In this document: in pieces, positions 47,024 through 56,390 of the stretch
Layout of the letters: every line of letters begins with the position of its first letter
Position numbering within the stretch: the stretch's first letter is position 1
Source of the DNA: Terrabacter sp. 28
Lineage (GTDB): Bacteria; Actinomycetota; Actinomycetes; Actinomycetales; Dermatophilaceae
Direction of reading: 5' to 3'
NCBI GenBank assembly: GCA_000955875.1
Contig: JYOE01000007.1
Location: forward strand, 348,113-412,112
Length of the DNA: 64,000 nucleotides
The notes under the pieces: generated by a model
Databases searched by the model: none
What the model was told of the DNA's origin: nothing
The model's input: only the letters and a program-made list of their open reading frames with translations
Program-made: the position numbers and the translations under genes

Positions 47024-48117
47024 TGGCCAGCATTCGCATCGACGGCCTCACCAAGGTCTACCCGGGTGACGTCACCGCCATCGACGGTCTGGACGTGACG
47101 GTCGAGGACGGCTCGTTCTTCGCGCTGCTCGGCCCCTCGGGCTGCGGCAAGACGACGCTGCTGCGCACCATCGCGGGGCTCGAGGAGGCCTCGGGCGGCT
47201 CCATCTCGATCGGCGACCGCGACGTCACGCGGCTGGCGCCCGGTGACCGCAACGTCGCGATGGTCTTCCAGGACTACGCGCTCTTCCCGCACATGACGGT
47301 GACCGACAACATCGCCTACCCCTTGCGCATCAAGAAGGTCGGCCGCAGCGAGCGGGCGGCGAAGGCGGCCGAGACGGGCGAGGGTCTCGGGCTGTCGGCG
47401 CTCATGGCGCGCCGGCCGGGTGAGCTGTCGGGTGGGCAGCAGCAGCGCGTGGCGCTCGCTCGGGCGATGGCCTGCCAGCCGGACGTGTTCCTGCTCGACG
47501 AGCCGCTGTCGAACCTCGACGCGCGCCTGCGGCTCGAGGCGCGCACCTTCCTCAAGCGGCTGCAGAAGGACCTCGGGGTCACCACCGTCTTCGTCACGCA
47601 CGACCAGAGCGAGGCGCTCGCGATGGCCGACCAGATCGCCGTCATGGAGGCGGGACGCATCCGCCAGCTCGGCACCCCGTCGGAGATCTTCCGTCGGCCG
47701 GCCAACACGTTCGTCGCGAACTTCATCGGCTCGACGCCGATGAACATGTTGCCGGGCAAGCTCGTCGGCGGCGTGCTGCAGGTCGGCGCCCTGGAGGGGG
47801 TCGACGCCGTCGCGGCGGGGTGGGCCGGCCGCGAGGCGCCTGACGGCGAGGTGACGGTGGCGTTCCGGCCGGAGTACGCGCGTGTCGACGGGAAGGGGCC
47901 CCTCGTCTTCGAGGGGACCGTCGAGACGACCGAGAGCCTGGGGGCGAGCGTGCTGGTGACGGCACGCACCGACGACGGCCAGCGGGTGCAGGTCGTCGTG
48001 CCGGAAGGGGAGGAGCCCGAGGTCGGGGCGGTCGTGGGGGTCGCCCCGGCCTCCGGGCGGGTCCTCGTCTACGACGCGGAGGGGGAGCTGCTGTCGCCGA
48101 GCAGTTCGGTGCCATGA
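47023..48117 (+). CDS. ABC transporter ATP-binding protein (UgpC/MsmK type)
   Basis: A 364-residue ATPase. Walker A GPSGCGKTT, Q-loop FQDYALFPHMTV, signature LSGGQQQRVALARA, Walker B FLLDEP and the switch His (VTHDQ) are intact. A C-terminal TOBE/OB domain of about 120 residues marks the carbohydrate CUT1 group, where one ATPase can serve several importers. It may also serve the LacI-controlled importer at 57.6-60.9 kb, which has none. Its stop overlaps the next start (ATGA). Confidence 0.93.
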   Translation: MASIRIDGLTKVYPGDVTAIDGLDVTVEDGSFFALLGPSGCGKTTLLRTIAGLEEASGGSISIGDRDVTRLAPGDRNVAMVFQDYALFPHMTVTDNIAYPLRIKKVGRSERAAKAAETGEGLGLSALMARRPGELSGGQQQRVALARAMACQPDVFLLDEPLSNLDARLRLEARTFLKRLQKDLGVTTVFVTHDQSEALAMADQIAVMEAGRIRQLGTPSEIFRRPANTFVANFIGSTPMNMLPGKLVGGVLQVGALEGVDAVAAGWAGREAPDGEVTVAFRPEYARVDGKGPLVFEGTVETTESLGASVLVTARTDDGQRVQVVVPEGEEPEVGAVVGVAPASGRVLVYDAEGELLSPSSSVP

Positions 48118-49340
48118 CGTCCGCGACGCTGCTGCGGGTCAGTCGCACGTGGCTGCCCGAGGACCGGGCGGACTCGCAGATCCGCTCCATCGCCTTCGAC
48201 GTGCCCGGGTCAGGGGCGGGCGCGATCGAGGTCGAGATGACGTATGCCGCCGAGCCGGGTGCCGTGCTCGACCTCGGTCTCGAGGGGCCGGGGGGATACG
48301 TCGGGTGGTCGGGTGGGGCACGCAGCCGTGTCGTCGTCTCACAGGGGTGGGCGACGCCGGGCTACGTGCCCCAGCCGGTCGAGCCGGGGATGTGGTGCGT
48401 GCTCATCGGGCTGCACCGGGTGCCGGCGGCGGGCGCGAAGATGGAGCTGACGGTGCGCGAGGTGGGGGCCGCTGTCGTCGAGCAGCACCGGCTGGCGGAG
48501 CCGGAGGAGCCGCCGGCCGGTGGTGAGCGCCCGGCTCGGCGGCGGGACCTGCCGACGGCCGACGGGATGCATTGGCTCGCAGGCGACTTCCACTCCCACA
48601 CGGTGCACTCAGACGGGTCGCTGTCGGTGGGCGGGCTTGCGGCTTTGGCGGTCTCGCGCGGCCTGGACTTCCTCGCGGTCACCGACCACAACACGACCAG
48701 CCACCACGCCGAGCTGCCTGCCGTCGGCCGCCGGCACGGGATCACGCTCGTGCCGGGGCAGGAGGTCACGCGCGACGTCGGGCACGCCAACGTCTTCGGC
48801 GACGTCGGTCTCGTCGACTTCCGGTCACCGCCCGAGACGTGGGCGGGGCAGGCCGAGAGCCGCGGCGGGCTGCTGTCGATCAACCACCCCCTCGCCGCGG
48901 ACTGCGCCTGGCTGCTGCCGGTGGACCGTCCGAAGGTGGCGGAGGTGTGGCACTCGTCGTGGTCTCTCGTCCCGACGTGGGGAGCGCCGCTCGCCTGGTG
49001 GCTCCAGACGCCCGGCACGACTCCGATCGGGGGCAGCGACTTCCACCTGCACGGCAGCGACGGCCTGCCCGGATCACCCACGACCTGGGTGCTGGCCGAG
49101 GGTGACGACGTGCTCGGGGCTGTTCAGGCAGGCCGGACGGCGGTCAGTGCCGGCGTCGACGGTCCGCTGCTGCTCCGTGAAGGCGACGACGTGGTGGCGA
49201 TCGGTGCCGAGGGGCTGATCCTCACCGGCTTCGGCCAGCGCCGTCAGGTCCTCCTGGACGACCGAGTGCGCACGACCGGGTGGGACGGCCCCTGCTGGCT
49301 CGAGGACGCCGACAGACACGTCCACGCCCTCACCGCCTGA
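48114..49340 (+). CDS. PHP-domain metallohydrolase (CehA/McbA family)
   Basis: A 408-residue protein, last in the ABC operon and coupled by an ATGA overlap. The N-terminal ~130 residues form a beta-rich domain. The PHP core has the metal motif GDFHSHTVHSDGSLSVGGLAALAVSRGLDFLAVTDHNTTSHH, then PGQEVTRDVGHANVFG, LLSINHPLA and a late GGSDFHLHG. PHP proteins of this group hydrolyse phosphoesters or carbaryl-type esters. Being encoded with a Ugp-like importer and a DeoR regulator suggests the imported compound is a phosphodiester or an ester of a sugar or glycerol; this is inference. Confidence 0.85.
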   Translation: MTSATLLRVSRTWLPEDRADSQIRSIAFDVPGSGAGAIEVEMTYAAEPGAVLDLGLEGPGGYVGWSGGARSRVVVSQGWATPGYVPQPVEPGMWCVLIGLHRVPAAGAKMELTVREVGAAVVEQHRLAEPEEPPAGGERPARRRDLPTADGMHWLAGDFHSHTVHSDGSLSVGGLAALAVSRGLDFLAVTDHNTTSHHAELPAVGRRHGITLVPGQEVTRDVGHANVFGDVGLVDFRSPPETWAGQAESRGGLLSINHPLAADCAWLLPVDRPKVAEVWHSSWSLVPTWGAPLAWWLQTPGTTPIGGSDFHLHGSDGLPGSPTTWVLAEGDDVLGAVQAGRTAVSAGVDGPLLLREGDDVVAIGAEGLILTGFGQRRQVLLDDRVRTTGWDGPCWLEDADRHVHALTA

Positions 49341-49390
49341 CCCGCGCACCCCCCAAGCCAATCGAAAGAACATTCCGTCCCCACCCCCAG

Positions 49391-49588
49391 TCGAGTGCTC
49401 ACTTCCCGACGTGGATCGTCGTCGGAAACTGCGCACTCGACGTTCCGGTGTGCTCCATCCCCTAGTCGAGTGCTCACTTCCCGACGTGGATCGTCGTCGC
49501 AAACTGCGCATTCGACCTTCCGGTGTGCCCCACCCCAGTCGAGTGCTCAGTTCCTGACGTGGATCGTCGTCGGGAACTGAGCACTCGA
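49391..49588. repeat. Three tandem copies of the intergenic hairpin repeat
   Basis: Three hairpins at 49391-49440, 49465-49515 and 49539-49588 are spaced 74 bases apart. Each has a left arm near TCGAGTGCTCACTTCCCGAC, the invariant loop TGGATCGT and a right arm near CGTCGGAAACTGCGCACTCG. The intervening 23 to 25 bases are also similar, so the whole 74-base unit is repeated. They lie between the convergent PHP and GH38 genes. Confidence 0.9.
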
Positions 49589-49615
49589 GGTTTGGGGCGG
49601 TTCAGTGACGTCGGG

Positions 49616-52384
49616 TCAGCTTGGGAGGGGGAGGCCGAGGTCTACCTTGACCGTGGCGATCTCCCACGGGCGCAGCGACATTGGGAGGATGCCGTTCTCG
49701 ACGTCGAGCTCGTCGCCGAGTCGGCCCAGGCCGTCGACTTGCGACGCCGACCGGACCGGTACGGCCGGTGAACCGAGCTCGGCCGCTGTGGGGTTGTCGC
49801 TCGAGTTGAGCAGGCGCACCTCGACGGCGGTGTCGTCGTCCTCGCGTCGCCGCAGCGAGACGAGCTGCACGCCGGGGCCACCGACGGTGAGCCCCTCGAT
49901 CTGCCTCAGTGCCGTCTCGGCCGGGGCGGTCCCGGCGCTGACGACGACAGGGTGCAGGTAGGCCTCGGCCGCCTCAGCGAGACCGACGTCGGACCAGGAG
50001 CCGCGGTGCGGCATCACTGCGAGCGACATCGTGCACGGGCCGAGCACCTGCGCCTCGGGGGTCGGCAGCTGCGGCCCGGCGGGCTCGCTGCGGTAGGGGT
50101 GGACGTTGCGGCTGAGGTAGCCGATGGAGCGCAGCAGGGTCACCGCGATCTCGGTGGAGGCTGAGTCCTGGCCCTCGACGACCTCGTACTCGACGGTGCG
50201 CCCGAGCAGGATCCCGGCCCCACCGGCGTCGACGAAGGTCTCAGCGGGGAAGGTCGGCAACGGGAACTCGCCCACGGGCCCGGCCTCCGCGGTGCGGCCG
50301 CGGCGGACGACGGCGAGCTGGCCCTGGGCGTGCGAGTGGTCGGCCGCGACGGCGGTCGGCACGTGCAGACGGAGGCGGTGGTCACGGGTGCGGTTCTGCC
50401 AGTCGAGTCGCAGCCGCACGAACGGTTCGCCGGTGCGGAGCTCGACGTGCATCGACACCGGCGTCGACTCCGTGTCGCCAGAGCGCCCCGCGAGGTCGCT
50501 GCTCGACGGCAGGTCGTACCAGCGGTCGACGCGCAGCACACCGACGACCGGTCCCGCGCTGCCGATCGCGGCTACCCGGACGGAACTCGGGGCGTCGACG
50601 AGCACGTCATCCGAGGGCGGGGCGTAGTTGTAGGAGTCGCCGGCGTCGCCACCGTCGACGAGCCGTCCGACACCGCTCAGCGTGACGCCGTCCGAGCCGA
50701 CCGTGAGCGATCCGTGCTCGTCGACCTCGACGCGCACGAGCCCGTTGTCCAGCACGCGGTCGTCGACCCGGACGGCCGCCTGGTCGCGGCCTTCGCCACC
50801 GTCGAGCCCGACGACGCGCGCGCTGGTCCAGCCCAGGGCCGGGACGGGCACCGAGGCCGCGAGGCGGCGCCGGGGCTCGTCCTGCGTGACGACCCGCCAT
50901 TCGACGCCGGGCCCCGTCGCCTCCGCCGCCGCGCGCAGACGAGCCTCGGCCGCGATGGCGTCGAAGTCGGGGTCGCCGTGGTCGGCAAGGTGGAACGTCA
51001 GCGTCCGCGCCGCCTCGTCGATCTCGATGTCACGCACCTGGAGCCCGAAGAGCTCCCGGTCGTGCACGCGGTGCATCAGCTTCGGCAGGTCCTCCGACCG
51101 CACCGTCTCGGTCGCGAGCTCGGCCACGGGCCGTGAGATCTCCTGCGCCGGAACGACACTCCCGTCCGGCAGCTCGAGGCCCACCCGCTCCAGCGACGCG
51201 GCCACCGGGACCGTGAGCTCGACGACGTCGTGACGGGTCGATGCGAGCGGGTTGGCGATGACGAGCGAGCCGATCGGAGCCGTCGAAGCGGCCACGGCCA
51301 GGGCGCGGTCGCGCACCGCCTGCGCCGCGTGCTCACCCTCCTGCAGTCGGGCGAGCACCTGCACCGCGGTCTCGTCGACGCCGCACCCGGTCACGGAGTC
51401 GTGACACGAGGAGTCGATGACGCGGCGCCAGGCCATCGACAGGTAGTGGCTGGGCAGGGTGGGCAGGTAGAGCGCGGCGAACGGCTCGGCGTACCTCGTG
51501 AGCAGTCGTTCGGTGCGGGCCATCGCCTCCTTGAGGTGCCAGCGGACCGACAGCACGCCGGGGAGGATGTTGGACCGCGCGTGGCTGCGCAGCTCGCCGT
51601 CGATGGTGCGCAGCTCACCTTCCGCCGTACGCGGGTCGGCGAGGTACTCGGTGAGGGTCGCGACCCTGATGCGCGGGCCGTCCGGGTCGGCGGTGAGACC
51701 GGCGACCTCGCTCATGAGGGTCGGCAGCGGGGCCGCGTGGTCGGTGCCATACATCGCGAGGAAGTCCTCGTCGTACGCCGCGGTCTGGGTGGCGAGGCGC
51801 GCGGCAAGGCGCTCGCGGGCAGCGCCGCCGCCGAAGACGTCGGCGACGTTGCCGTAGCTGTTGGCGAGGAACTCGGTGCGGATGCCGGTGCCGTCGGGGG
51901 AACGCCACCAGAACTCGTGGCGGTCGACCTCGGCGGGGACACCGCGGTAGACGACGGCCTGCTCGATGCCGGCGTGGCGCAGGATCTGAGGCATCTGGGC
52001 GCAGTGGCCGAACATGTCGGGCAGGTAGCCGATCGGCATGACCGCCCCGAGACGGTCGGCGTCGGCCCAACCCATCTCGAGGTTGCGGATCATCGTCTCG
52101 CCGGAGCAGAGGAACTCGTCCATGAGGACGCGCCACGGCCCGATGGCGAGCTGGCCGCTGGCGACGAGCTTGCGTACGGCGTCGGTCTGCTCGGGTCGGA
52201 CCTCGAGGTAGTCGTCGATGGCGGCCATCTGGCCGTCCATGGTGAAGCGGAAGTCCGGCTCGCGCGCAGCGCGTTCGACGACGTCGTCCATGAGGTCGAC
52301 GAGCCGGAGGCGGAAGCGCTGGAAGGGCTCGTACCACTCACGGTCCCAGTGGGTATGCGGGACGAGCCACACCGTCGAGGTCAT
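49616..52384 (-). CDS. GH38 alpha-mannosidase (MngB-like)
   Basis: A 922-residue retaining alpha-mannosidase without signal peptide. Zinc ligands are in LVPHTHWDREWY at the very N-terminus, the nucleophile Asp is in IGYLPDMFGHCAQMPQIL, and later DSSCHDSVTGCGVDE holds another zinc-site histidine. The PHTHWDREW form marks the bacterial branch that includes 2-O-mannosyl-glycerate hydrolase MngB. The C-terminal half has the beta-sandwich domains. It is about 117 residues shorter than the Ams1-like enzyme at 18812 and not a recent copy. It faces the ABC operon and probably uses sugars taken up by it. Confidence 0.93.
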   Translation of the reverse strand: MTSTVWLVPHTHWDREWYEPFQRFRLRLVDLMDDVVERAAREPDFRFTMDGQMAAIDDYLEVRPEQTDAVRKLVASGQLAIGPWRVLMDEFLCSGETMIRNLEMGWADADRLGAVMPIGYLPDMFGHCAQMPQILRHAGIEQAVVYRGVPAEVDRHEFWWRSPDGTGIRTEFLANSYGNVADVFGGGAARERLAARLATQTAAYDEDFLAMYGTDHAAPLPTLMSEVAGLTADPDGPRIRVATLTEYLADPRTAEGELRTIDGELRSHARSNILPGVLSVRWHLKEAMARTERLLTRYAEPFAALYLPTLPSHYLSMAWRRVIDSSCHDSVTGCGVDETAVQVLARLQEGEHAAQAVRDRALAVAASTAPIGSLVIANPLASTRHDVVELTVPVAASLERVGLELPDGSVVPAQEISRPVAELATETVRSEDLPKLMHRVHDRELFGLQVRDIEIDEAARTLTFHLADHGDPDFDAIAAEARLRAAAEATGPGVEWRVVTQDEPRRRLAASVPVPALGWTSARVVGLDGGEGRDQAAVRVDDRVLDNGLVRVEVDEHGSLTVGSDGVTLSGVGRLVDGGDAGDSYNYAPPSDDVLVDAPSSVRVAAIGSAGPVVGVLRVDRWYDLPSSSDLAGRSGDTESTPVSMHVELRTGEPFVRLRLDWQNRTRDHRLRLHVPTAVAADHSHAQGQLAVVRRGRTAEAGPVGEFPLPTFPAETFVDAGGAGILLGRTVEYEVVEGQDSASTEIAVTLLRSIGYLSRNVHPYRSEPAGPQLPTPEAQVLGPCTMSLAVMPHRGSWSDVGLAEAAEAYLHPVVVSAGTAPAETALRQIEGLTVGGPGVQLVSLRRREDDDTAVEVRLLNSSDNPTAAELGSPAVPVRSASQVDGLGRLGDELDVENGILPMSLRPWEIATVKVDLGLPLPS

Positions 52385-52509
52385 GGCTCACGATCCTGCC
52401 AGCAGGTCAGTGGCCCTGCGCGGTGTGAAGAGCCGCTCGGTCGACTGCGGCGTGGCGCGTGCACGCAGGCCACTGACCCCGCCGGCTGGGGGCGGGGTGC
52501 GGGGCGGGG

Positions 52510-54279
52510 TCATCTCGTGTGCCAGGTGACCCCGGTCGCGGTGACGGTCGCGGTGAGGTCGTGCTGGTGGACGTGGGTGTGGTGGTGGGGGCAGAGCAGG
52601 GCCCCGTTGGTCAGGTCGGTCCGGCCCCCGCGGTGCCACGGGACGACATGGTGGGCCTCGCACCAGGTCGCGGGCACGGTGCAGCCGGTAAAGCTGCAGC
52701 CCCGGTCTCGGGCGATCAACGCGAGGCGCTGGCTGTAGGTGAAGAGCCGTTCGCGGTAGCCGACGTCCAACGGTGCCCCGTCCCGGCCCAGGACCACCGG
52801 GATGATCCCGGCGTCGCACGCCATCCGCCGCACCACCGACGGTGAGAGCACGTCCCCGGTCAACGTCGTCCCCGTGCCTCCTCCGGCACGGCCACCAGCA
52901 CCGCACCCGGAACCGTCGGTGACCTCGTCGAGGCGGGTGGTGAGGTCACGCACGAGGGTGTCGTAGTCGATGAGCACGACGACCTTCGCCTTGTCGGTGA
53001 CCGGGACCCCGCGGGCGGCCGCGACACCCCGGCCCACGATCGTGAGCAGCGCGTCCATCCGGCGCCGGGCCGGGGTGCGCTCGTCCGGGGCGGTCGTGTC
53101 GCCGTGCTCGTCCTTGACCGGACGCGGCGCCGCGAGCGGGTCGATCGCGGCCTGGAGGATCGCGGCGCCCTCGGGGTCGAGCATCCCGCGCAGGCCCACC
53201 ATCCCGGTCGCCGTGGGCGGGGTGAACCACAGGCCGCGGGCCTGGCGTCGGCCCTGGTCGAGCGTGTCCTCGTCCCGCGGCGGGCGGACCTGCTCGGTGT
53301 GGTGCCGGGCCAGCCGGGCCAGCTCCTCCGGGCGCAGCACCCCCGCCTGCGCCGTCAGGTCACCGATCGCGGTGGCCAGGTCGTCGGGGTCGGCGACCGG
53401 CGCGACCCGCTCCTCGAAGTCGAGGACCTGCGCCGCGTTGCCCACCGTCACCTGCTGCGTGGCCACGAGCATCCGCAACCTGGCCCACCGCCGGTCGGCC
53501 AGTGCCGTCCCGACCGTCACGAACGCCTTCGCCTGCCCTGCCGTCAGGGACGCATCGAGACTGCGGAGCCAGTCGACCCGCGACAACCCACCCGGCGCGT
53601 CCACCCCCCGCGCGACCAGCTCGGACACCAACGTCACCAACGTGACCTCCAGCCCCCGCCGCTGCGCCGCGACCCGCTCCGTCGCCCCCACCAGGGCCTC
53701 TTCGCCGTGCGCGCCCAGCCCGACCCCGAGGCTCGCCTCGATCGTGACCGCCTCCACCGCCGGCCCGGTCCCCGCCCACGCGTCCGTACCAGTCCCGGCC
53801 CGCCACGCCCAGCCACCCGCTCCTGCGCCGGGCCCTGCGTCGGGCCCGGCTGCGGATCCTGCGTCGGCTCCTGCGTCGGACCAGGCTTCGGACCCTGCGT
53901 CGGTCTGGGTGCGGGCTTGGATGTGCGACTCGATCGACTCGATCCACGCCGGGTCGTTGACCATCTCCTCGTAGCCGGCCAGGTCGAGCCACGGCATCGC
54001 GAGCAGGTCGACCGCCTCCAGCTGTTCCGCGGACCATCCCGCCCACGCCCCCCGCGGCCGCGACGCCGCCCGGGCCTCAGGCGCCACCCGGGCCGCCGCC
54101 CTGACGCGCCCCCGCCCGCCCGGCTCGGAGGCCGCCGGCTGGGACGGCGCGGACGGCATACGCCCCGAGAACAGTTGCCAGAACCCGGCCCCGGCCACGC
54201 CACCCGCCGCGCGCTGACGCTCCTCGAGGTCAGCCAGCCGGCTCCTCAAGAGCTCGAGCGTCGACGGTTCCGGTGCCAT
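52510..54279 (-). CDS. DUF222/HNH endonuclease domain protein (13E12 repeat family type)
   Basis: A 589-residue protein. The N-terminal part contains DUF222 (blocks such as GLSRVDWLRSLDASLTAGQAKAFVTVGTALADRRWARLRML and EELARLARHHTEQVRPP). The C-terminus is an HNH nuclease domain: DRGCSFTGCTVPATWCEAHHVVPWHRGGRTDLTNGALLCPHHHTHVH. A low-complexity Asp/Ala/Gly stretch near residues 125-170 comes from short DNA repeats. The family occurs in many copies in actinobacterial genomes and is suspected of mobility, but no flanking repeats are visible here. True activity is unproven. Confidence 0.88.
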   Translation of the reverse strand: MAPEPSTLELLRSRLADLEERQRAAGGVAGAGFWQLFSGRMPSAPSQPAASEPGGRGRVRAAARVAPEARAASRPRGAWAGWSAEQLEAVDLLAMPWLDLAGYEEMVNDPAWIESIESHIQARTQTDAGSEAWSDAGADAGSAAGPDAGPGAGAGGWAWRAGTGTDAWAGTGPAVEAVTIEASLGVGLGAHGEEALVGATERVAAQRRGLEVTLVTLVSELVARGVDAPGGLSRVDWLRSLDASLTAGQAKAFVTVGTALADRRWARLRMLVATQQVTVGNAAQVLDFEERVAPVADPDDLATAIGDLTAQAGVLRPEELARLARHHTEQVRPPRDEDTLDQGRRQARGLWFTPPTATGMVGLRGMLDPEGAAILQAAIDPLAAPRPVKDEHGDTTAPDERTPARRRMDALLTIVGRGVAAARGVPVTDKAKVVVLIDYDTLVRDLTTRLDEVTDGSGCGAGGRAGGGTGTTLTGDVLSPSVVRRMACDAGIIPVVLGRDGAPLDVGYRERLFTYSQRLALIARDRGCSFTGCTVPATWCEAHHVVPWHRGGRTDLTNGALLCPHHHTHVHQHDLTATVTATGVTWHTR

Positions 54280-54348
54280 GAGTCGAACATATGTGCTACC
54301 ACCGACAGTCCAACGGCGATGGCGATGCTCGAACGACGAGGCTCCGTC

Positions 54349-56247
54349 TCAGACAGGGCGGCGGCTCTGCACCAGGTCGCGCCTCTCAGTGATCTGCCTG
54401 CGGGCGGCTGACGTCAGCCACTCCGGACGACCCAGGGTGGTGGTGAGCCCGTACGCCTCGAGGCCGGCTGCTCGGCGGAACGTCGGCCCTCGTTGCGACG
54501 CCCCACTCTTGAGGCCGAAGTACGGCCAGAGGTCACCGGCCGGCATGCTGCTGCCGCCGCTGGCGATGACACCGTTGGCGCGCCCGACGAGCCAGGCGAT
54601 GACGGCAGCCGCGCTGGCCGTGGAGCCGCGCCGCCGGAAGATGTCGGGGTCGCCTGCGACGACCGCCGAGAGGAACCGGCGTTGGGCGGTGCGCAGCTCC
54701 ACGTCGAAGTGCTCGTCCGCGAGCCGGTCGAGCAGACCCAGCACCTCGGCCACCGGTTCGCGGATGTCCTCGGGCACGGTGGACCAGTCGAGGTCCTCGT
54801 CGGGCAGCGGCGCGGTGTCCAGGACGAGGAGGGCGTCGCGACCGCCGACCGACTCTGCAAGGTGGTCGAGCACGTACTCGCTCCAGTCGGAGTCGTCGTG
54901 CGTGTCGATGACTGGCACCATGCCGAAGGGATCGCCGAGGAGATGCGCGTAGTCCTGCACCGCGAGCCGCAGCCGCGTGGCCTCGGGCGAGCTGACGAGC
55001 GCGAGATAGGCCGATCGGCAGCGCTCCACGGCGTCCTGGACATGCGCGATCTGGTCCTTCCGCGCGCCGGTGCGGTCGAGGCACCACTCCGCGAACGAGG
55101 CGACCACGGTCGGGACGCGGCGCCCCACCCGGTCGCCCACCAGATAGGAGCGTGGGAGCGTGCCGAGGAGGAGGTCCTCGACCCGGTCAGGAGTCCACGC
55201 GAGCATCGCCTTGTCGGACTGCCTGTCCCCGCTCGCGCACACCAGCGCGAGAGCGGCCCGGTCGGCGGCGTCGTCGAGGACGTCCACCCCTGCGGAGCGT
55301 GCGATGTCGGACGCCGCGAACTCGTAGACGAGGTGATCCACCGGCGCCAGCATGGCGTCGACGAAGCGTTCGACCATGTCGTCGGAGTCATCGAGGTCAC
55401 TCAGGTCACCCAGGTCGTACGTGTCGTCCTCGTCGTCGAACGGCGCGCGCTCTCGAGTCGCCCAGCCGACCCCACCATCGGGCAGGGTCTGCAGCAACCA
55501 GTCGAGGAGCGGCCTGCCCGCGGGCCAGGTCTCCGACTCGGGGTCGTGGTGAGCCTCTGTGGTCGCGTCAAGGGCTTCTCCGACCAGGGCGCGGGCGTCG
55601 GCGAGCTCGAGCTGTTCGGATTCGAAGCCGAACCCACGCGCGATCGGGTCGTCGATGGTGCGGAGCTGGCCGACCACGACGTCGATGCTCACCGGAGTCG
55701 GGAAGGCGTCGCTCACGACCGTCCCGCGCCCGTGGTCGATGTAGACGACGTAGGTGCCGGTGCCCCCACCCGCCCAGTCCACCCCCAGGAGGAGATCCTG
55801 TCCCCTGGCATCGGGCATGTCGACGAGCCGTGCGTCGAGGACCCGCGTCTCGCGAAGTCCCCTGAGCCACAGGGGCATCGGCTGCGTGCGGTGTGCGAGC
55901 TCCTGCTCGATGTCGGTGACCATGTCGGCGTCGTCGAGCAGCACCGCGAGCACGGAGAGCGCCGCGGTCGTCTCGGCGAGGTCGACACCGATGAACGACT
56001 CGACGAGCGGCGCCAGGCCAAGCGGCTCGTCACCGGCCTGGCGGGGGGCCTGGGCGGCAACGATCATGGCGGAGACCCACTCGAGGAGCGGCCAGGGGTC
56101 GTCAGCTCGCAGGCCGCGCCGCAGGTCGACCATGAGCGGCTGCATCGCGTCGTCCACGAGCGTCGTGCCGCGCTTGGGCTGGCCCTCCCCGTGGATCACC
56201 CGCAGCCGTGCGTCACCGTGACGTCGCCTGCCCGATCGCCTGCCCAC
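54349..56247 (-). CDS. Conserved hypothetical protein (632 aa)
   Basis: I do not recognise a family. GTG 56247 has GGAGGGAG 7 bases upstream. The protein is acidic and soluble. A segment DLLLGVDWAGGGTGTYVVYIDHGRGTVVSDAFPTP (about 150-185) looks like a beta-hairpin core. An acidic stretch (DDEDDTYDLGDLSDLDDSDD) is near 270-290. The C-terminal third (RRFLSAVVAGDPDIFRRRGSTASAAAVIAWLVGRANGVI) resembles a helical DNA-binding-like region and ends RRQITERRDLVQSRRPV. It is in tandem with the HNH gene, 69 bases upstream of it. Confidence 0.7.
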   Translation of the reverse strand: MGRRSGRRRHGDARLRVIHGEGQPKRGTTLVDDAMQPLMVDLRRGLRADDPWPLLEWVSAMIVAAQAPRQAGDEPLGLAPLVESFIGVDLAETTAALSVLAVLLDDADMVTDIEQELAHRTQPMPLWLRGLRETRVLDARLVDMPDARGQDLLLGVDWAGGGTGTYVVYIDHGRGTVVSDAFPTPVSIDVVVGQLRTIDDPIARGFGFESEQLELADARALVGEALDATTEAHHDPESETWPAGRPLLDWLLQTLPDGGVGWATRERAPFDDEDDTYDLGDLSDLDDSDDMVERFVDAMLAPVDHLVYEFAASDIARSAGVDVLDDAADRAALALVCASGDRQSDKAMLAWTPDRVEDLLLGTLPRSYLVGDRVGRRVPTVVASFAEWCLDRTGARKDQIAHVQDAVERCRSAYLALVSSPEATRLRLAVQDYAHLLGDPFGMVPVIDTHDDSDWSEYVLDHLAESVGGRDALLVLDTAPLPDEDLDWSTVPEDIREPVAEVLGLLDRLADEHFDVELRTAQRRFLSAVVAGDPDIFRRRGSTASAAAVIAWLVGRANGVIASGGSSMPAGDLWPYFGLKSGASQRGPTFRRAAGLEAYGLTTTLGRPEWLTSAARRQITERRDLVQSRRPV

Positions 56248-56390
56248 GCGGTCGCTCCCTCCGACTGGGTATGCCGTGTGCCTCGGCCCGCGCCCATCCT
56301 CGCACCCGGGCGAGCCGGGTCACGAGGCCGCCGCGCACGCCTGTGGACGACGCCGAAGCGGCCGGGAGGGCCTGTGGATCCCCAGAAGCC

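Noticed and set aside
49391..49588. CRISPR array
   Set aside because: The repeats are hairpins with 74-base period and similar, not unique, spacers; only three units and no cas genes.
52510..56247. A mobile element or prophage around the HNH gene
   Set aside because: No integrase, transposase, terminase, terminal repeats or tRNA target is visible; base composition is like the neighbours.
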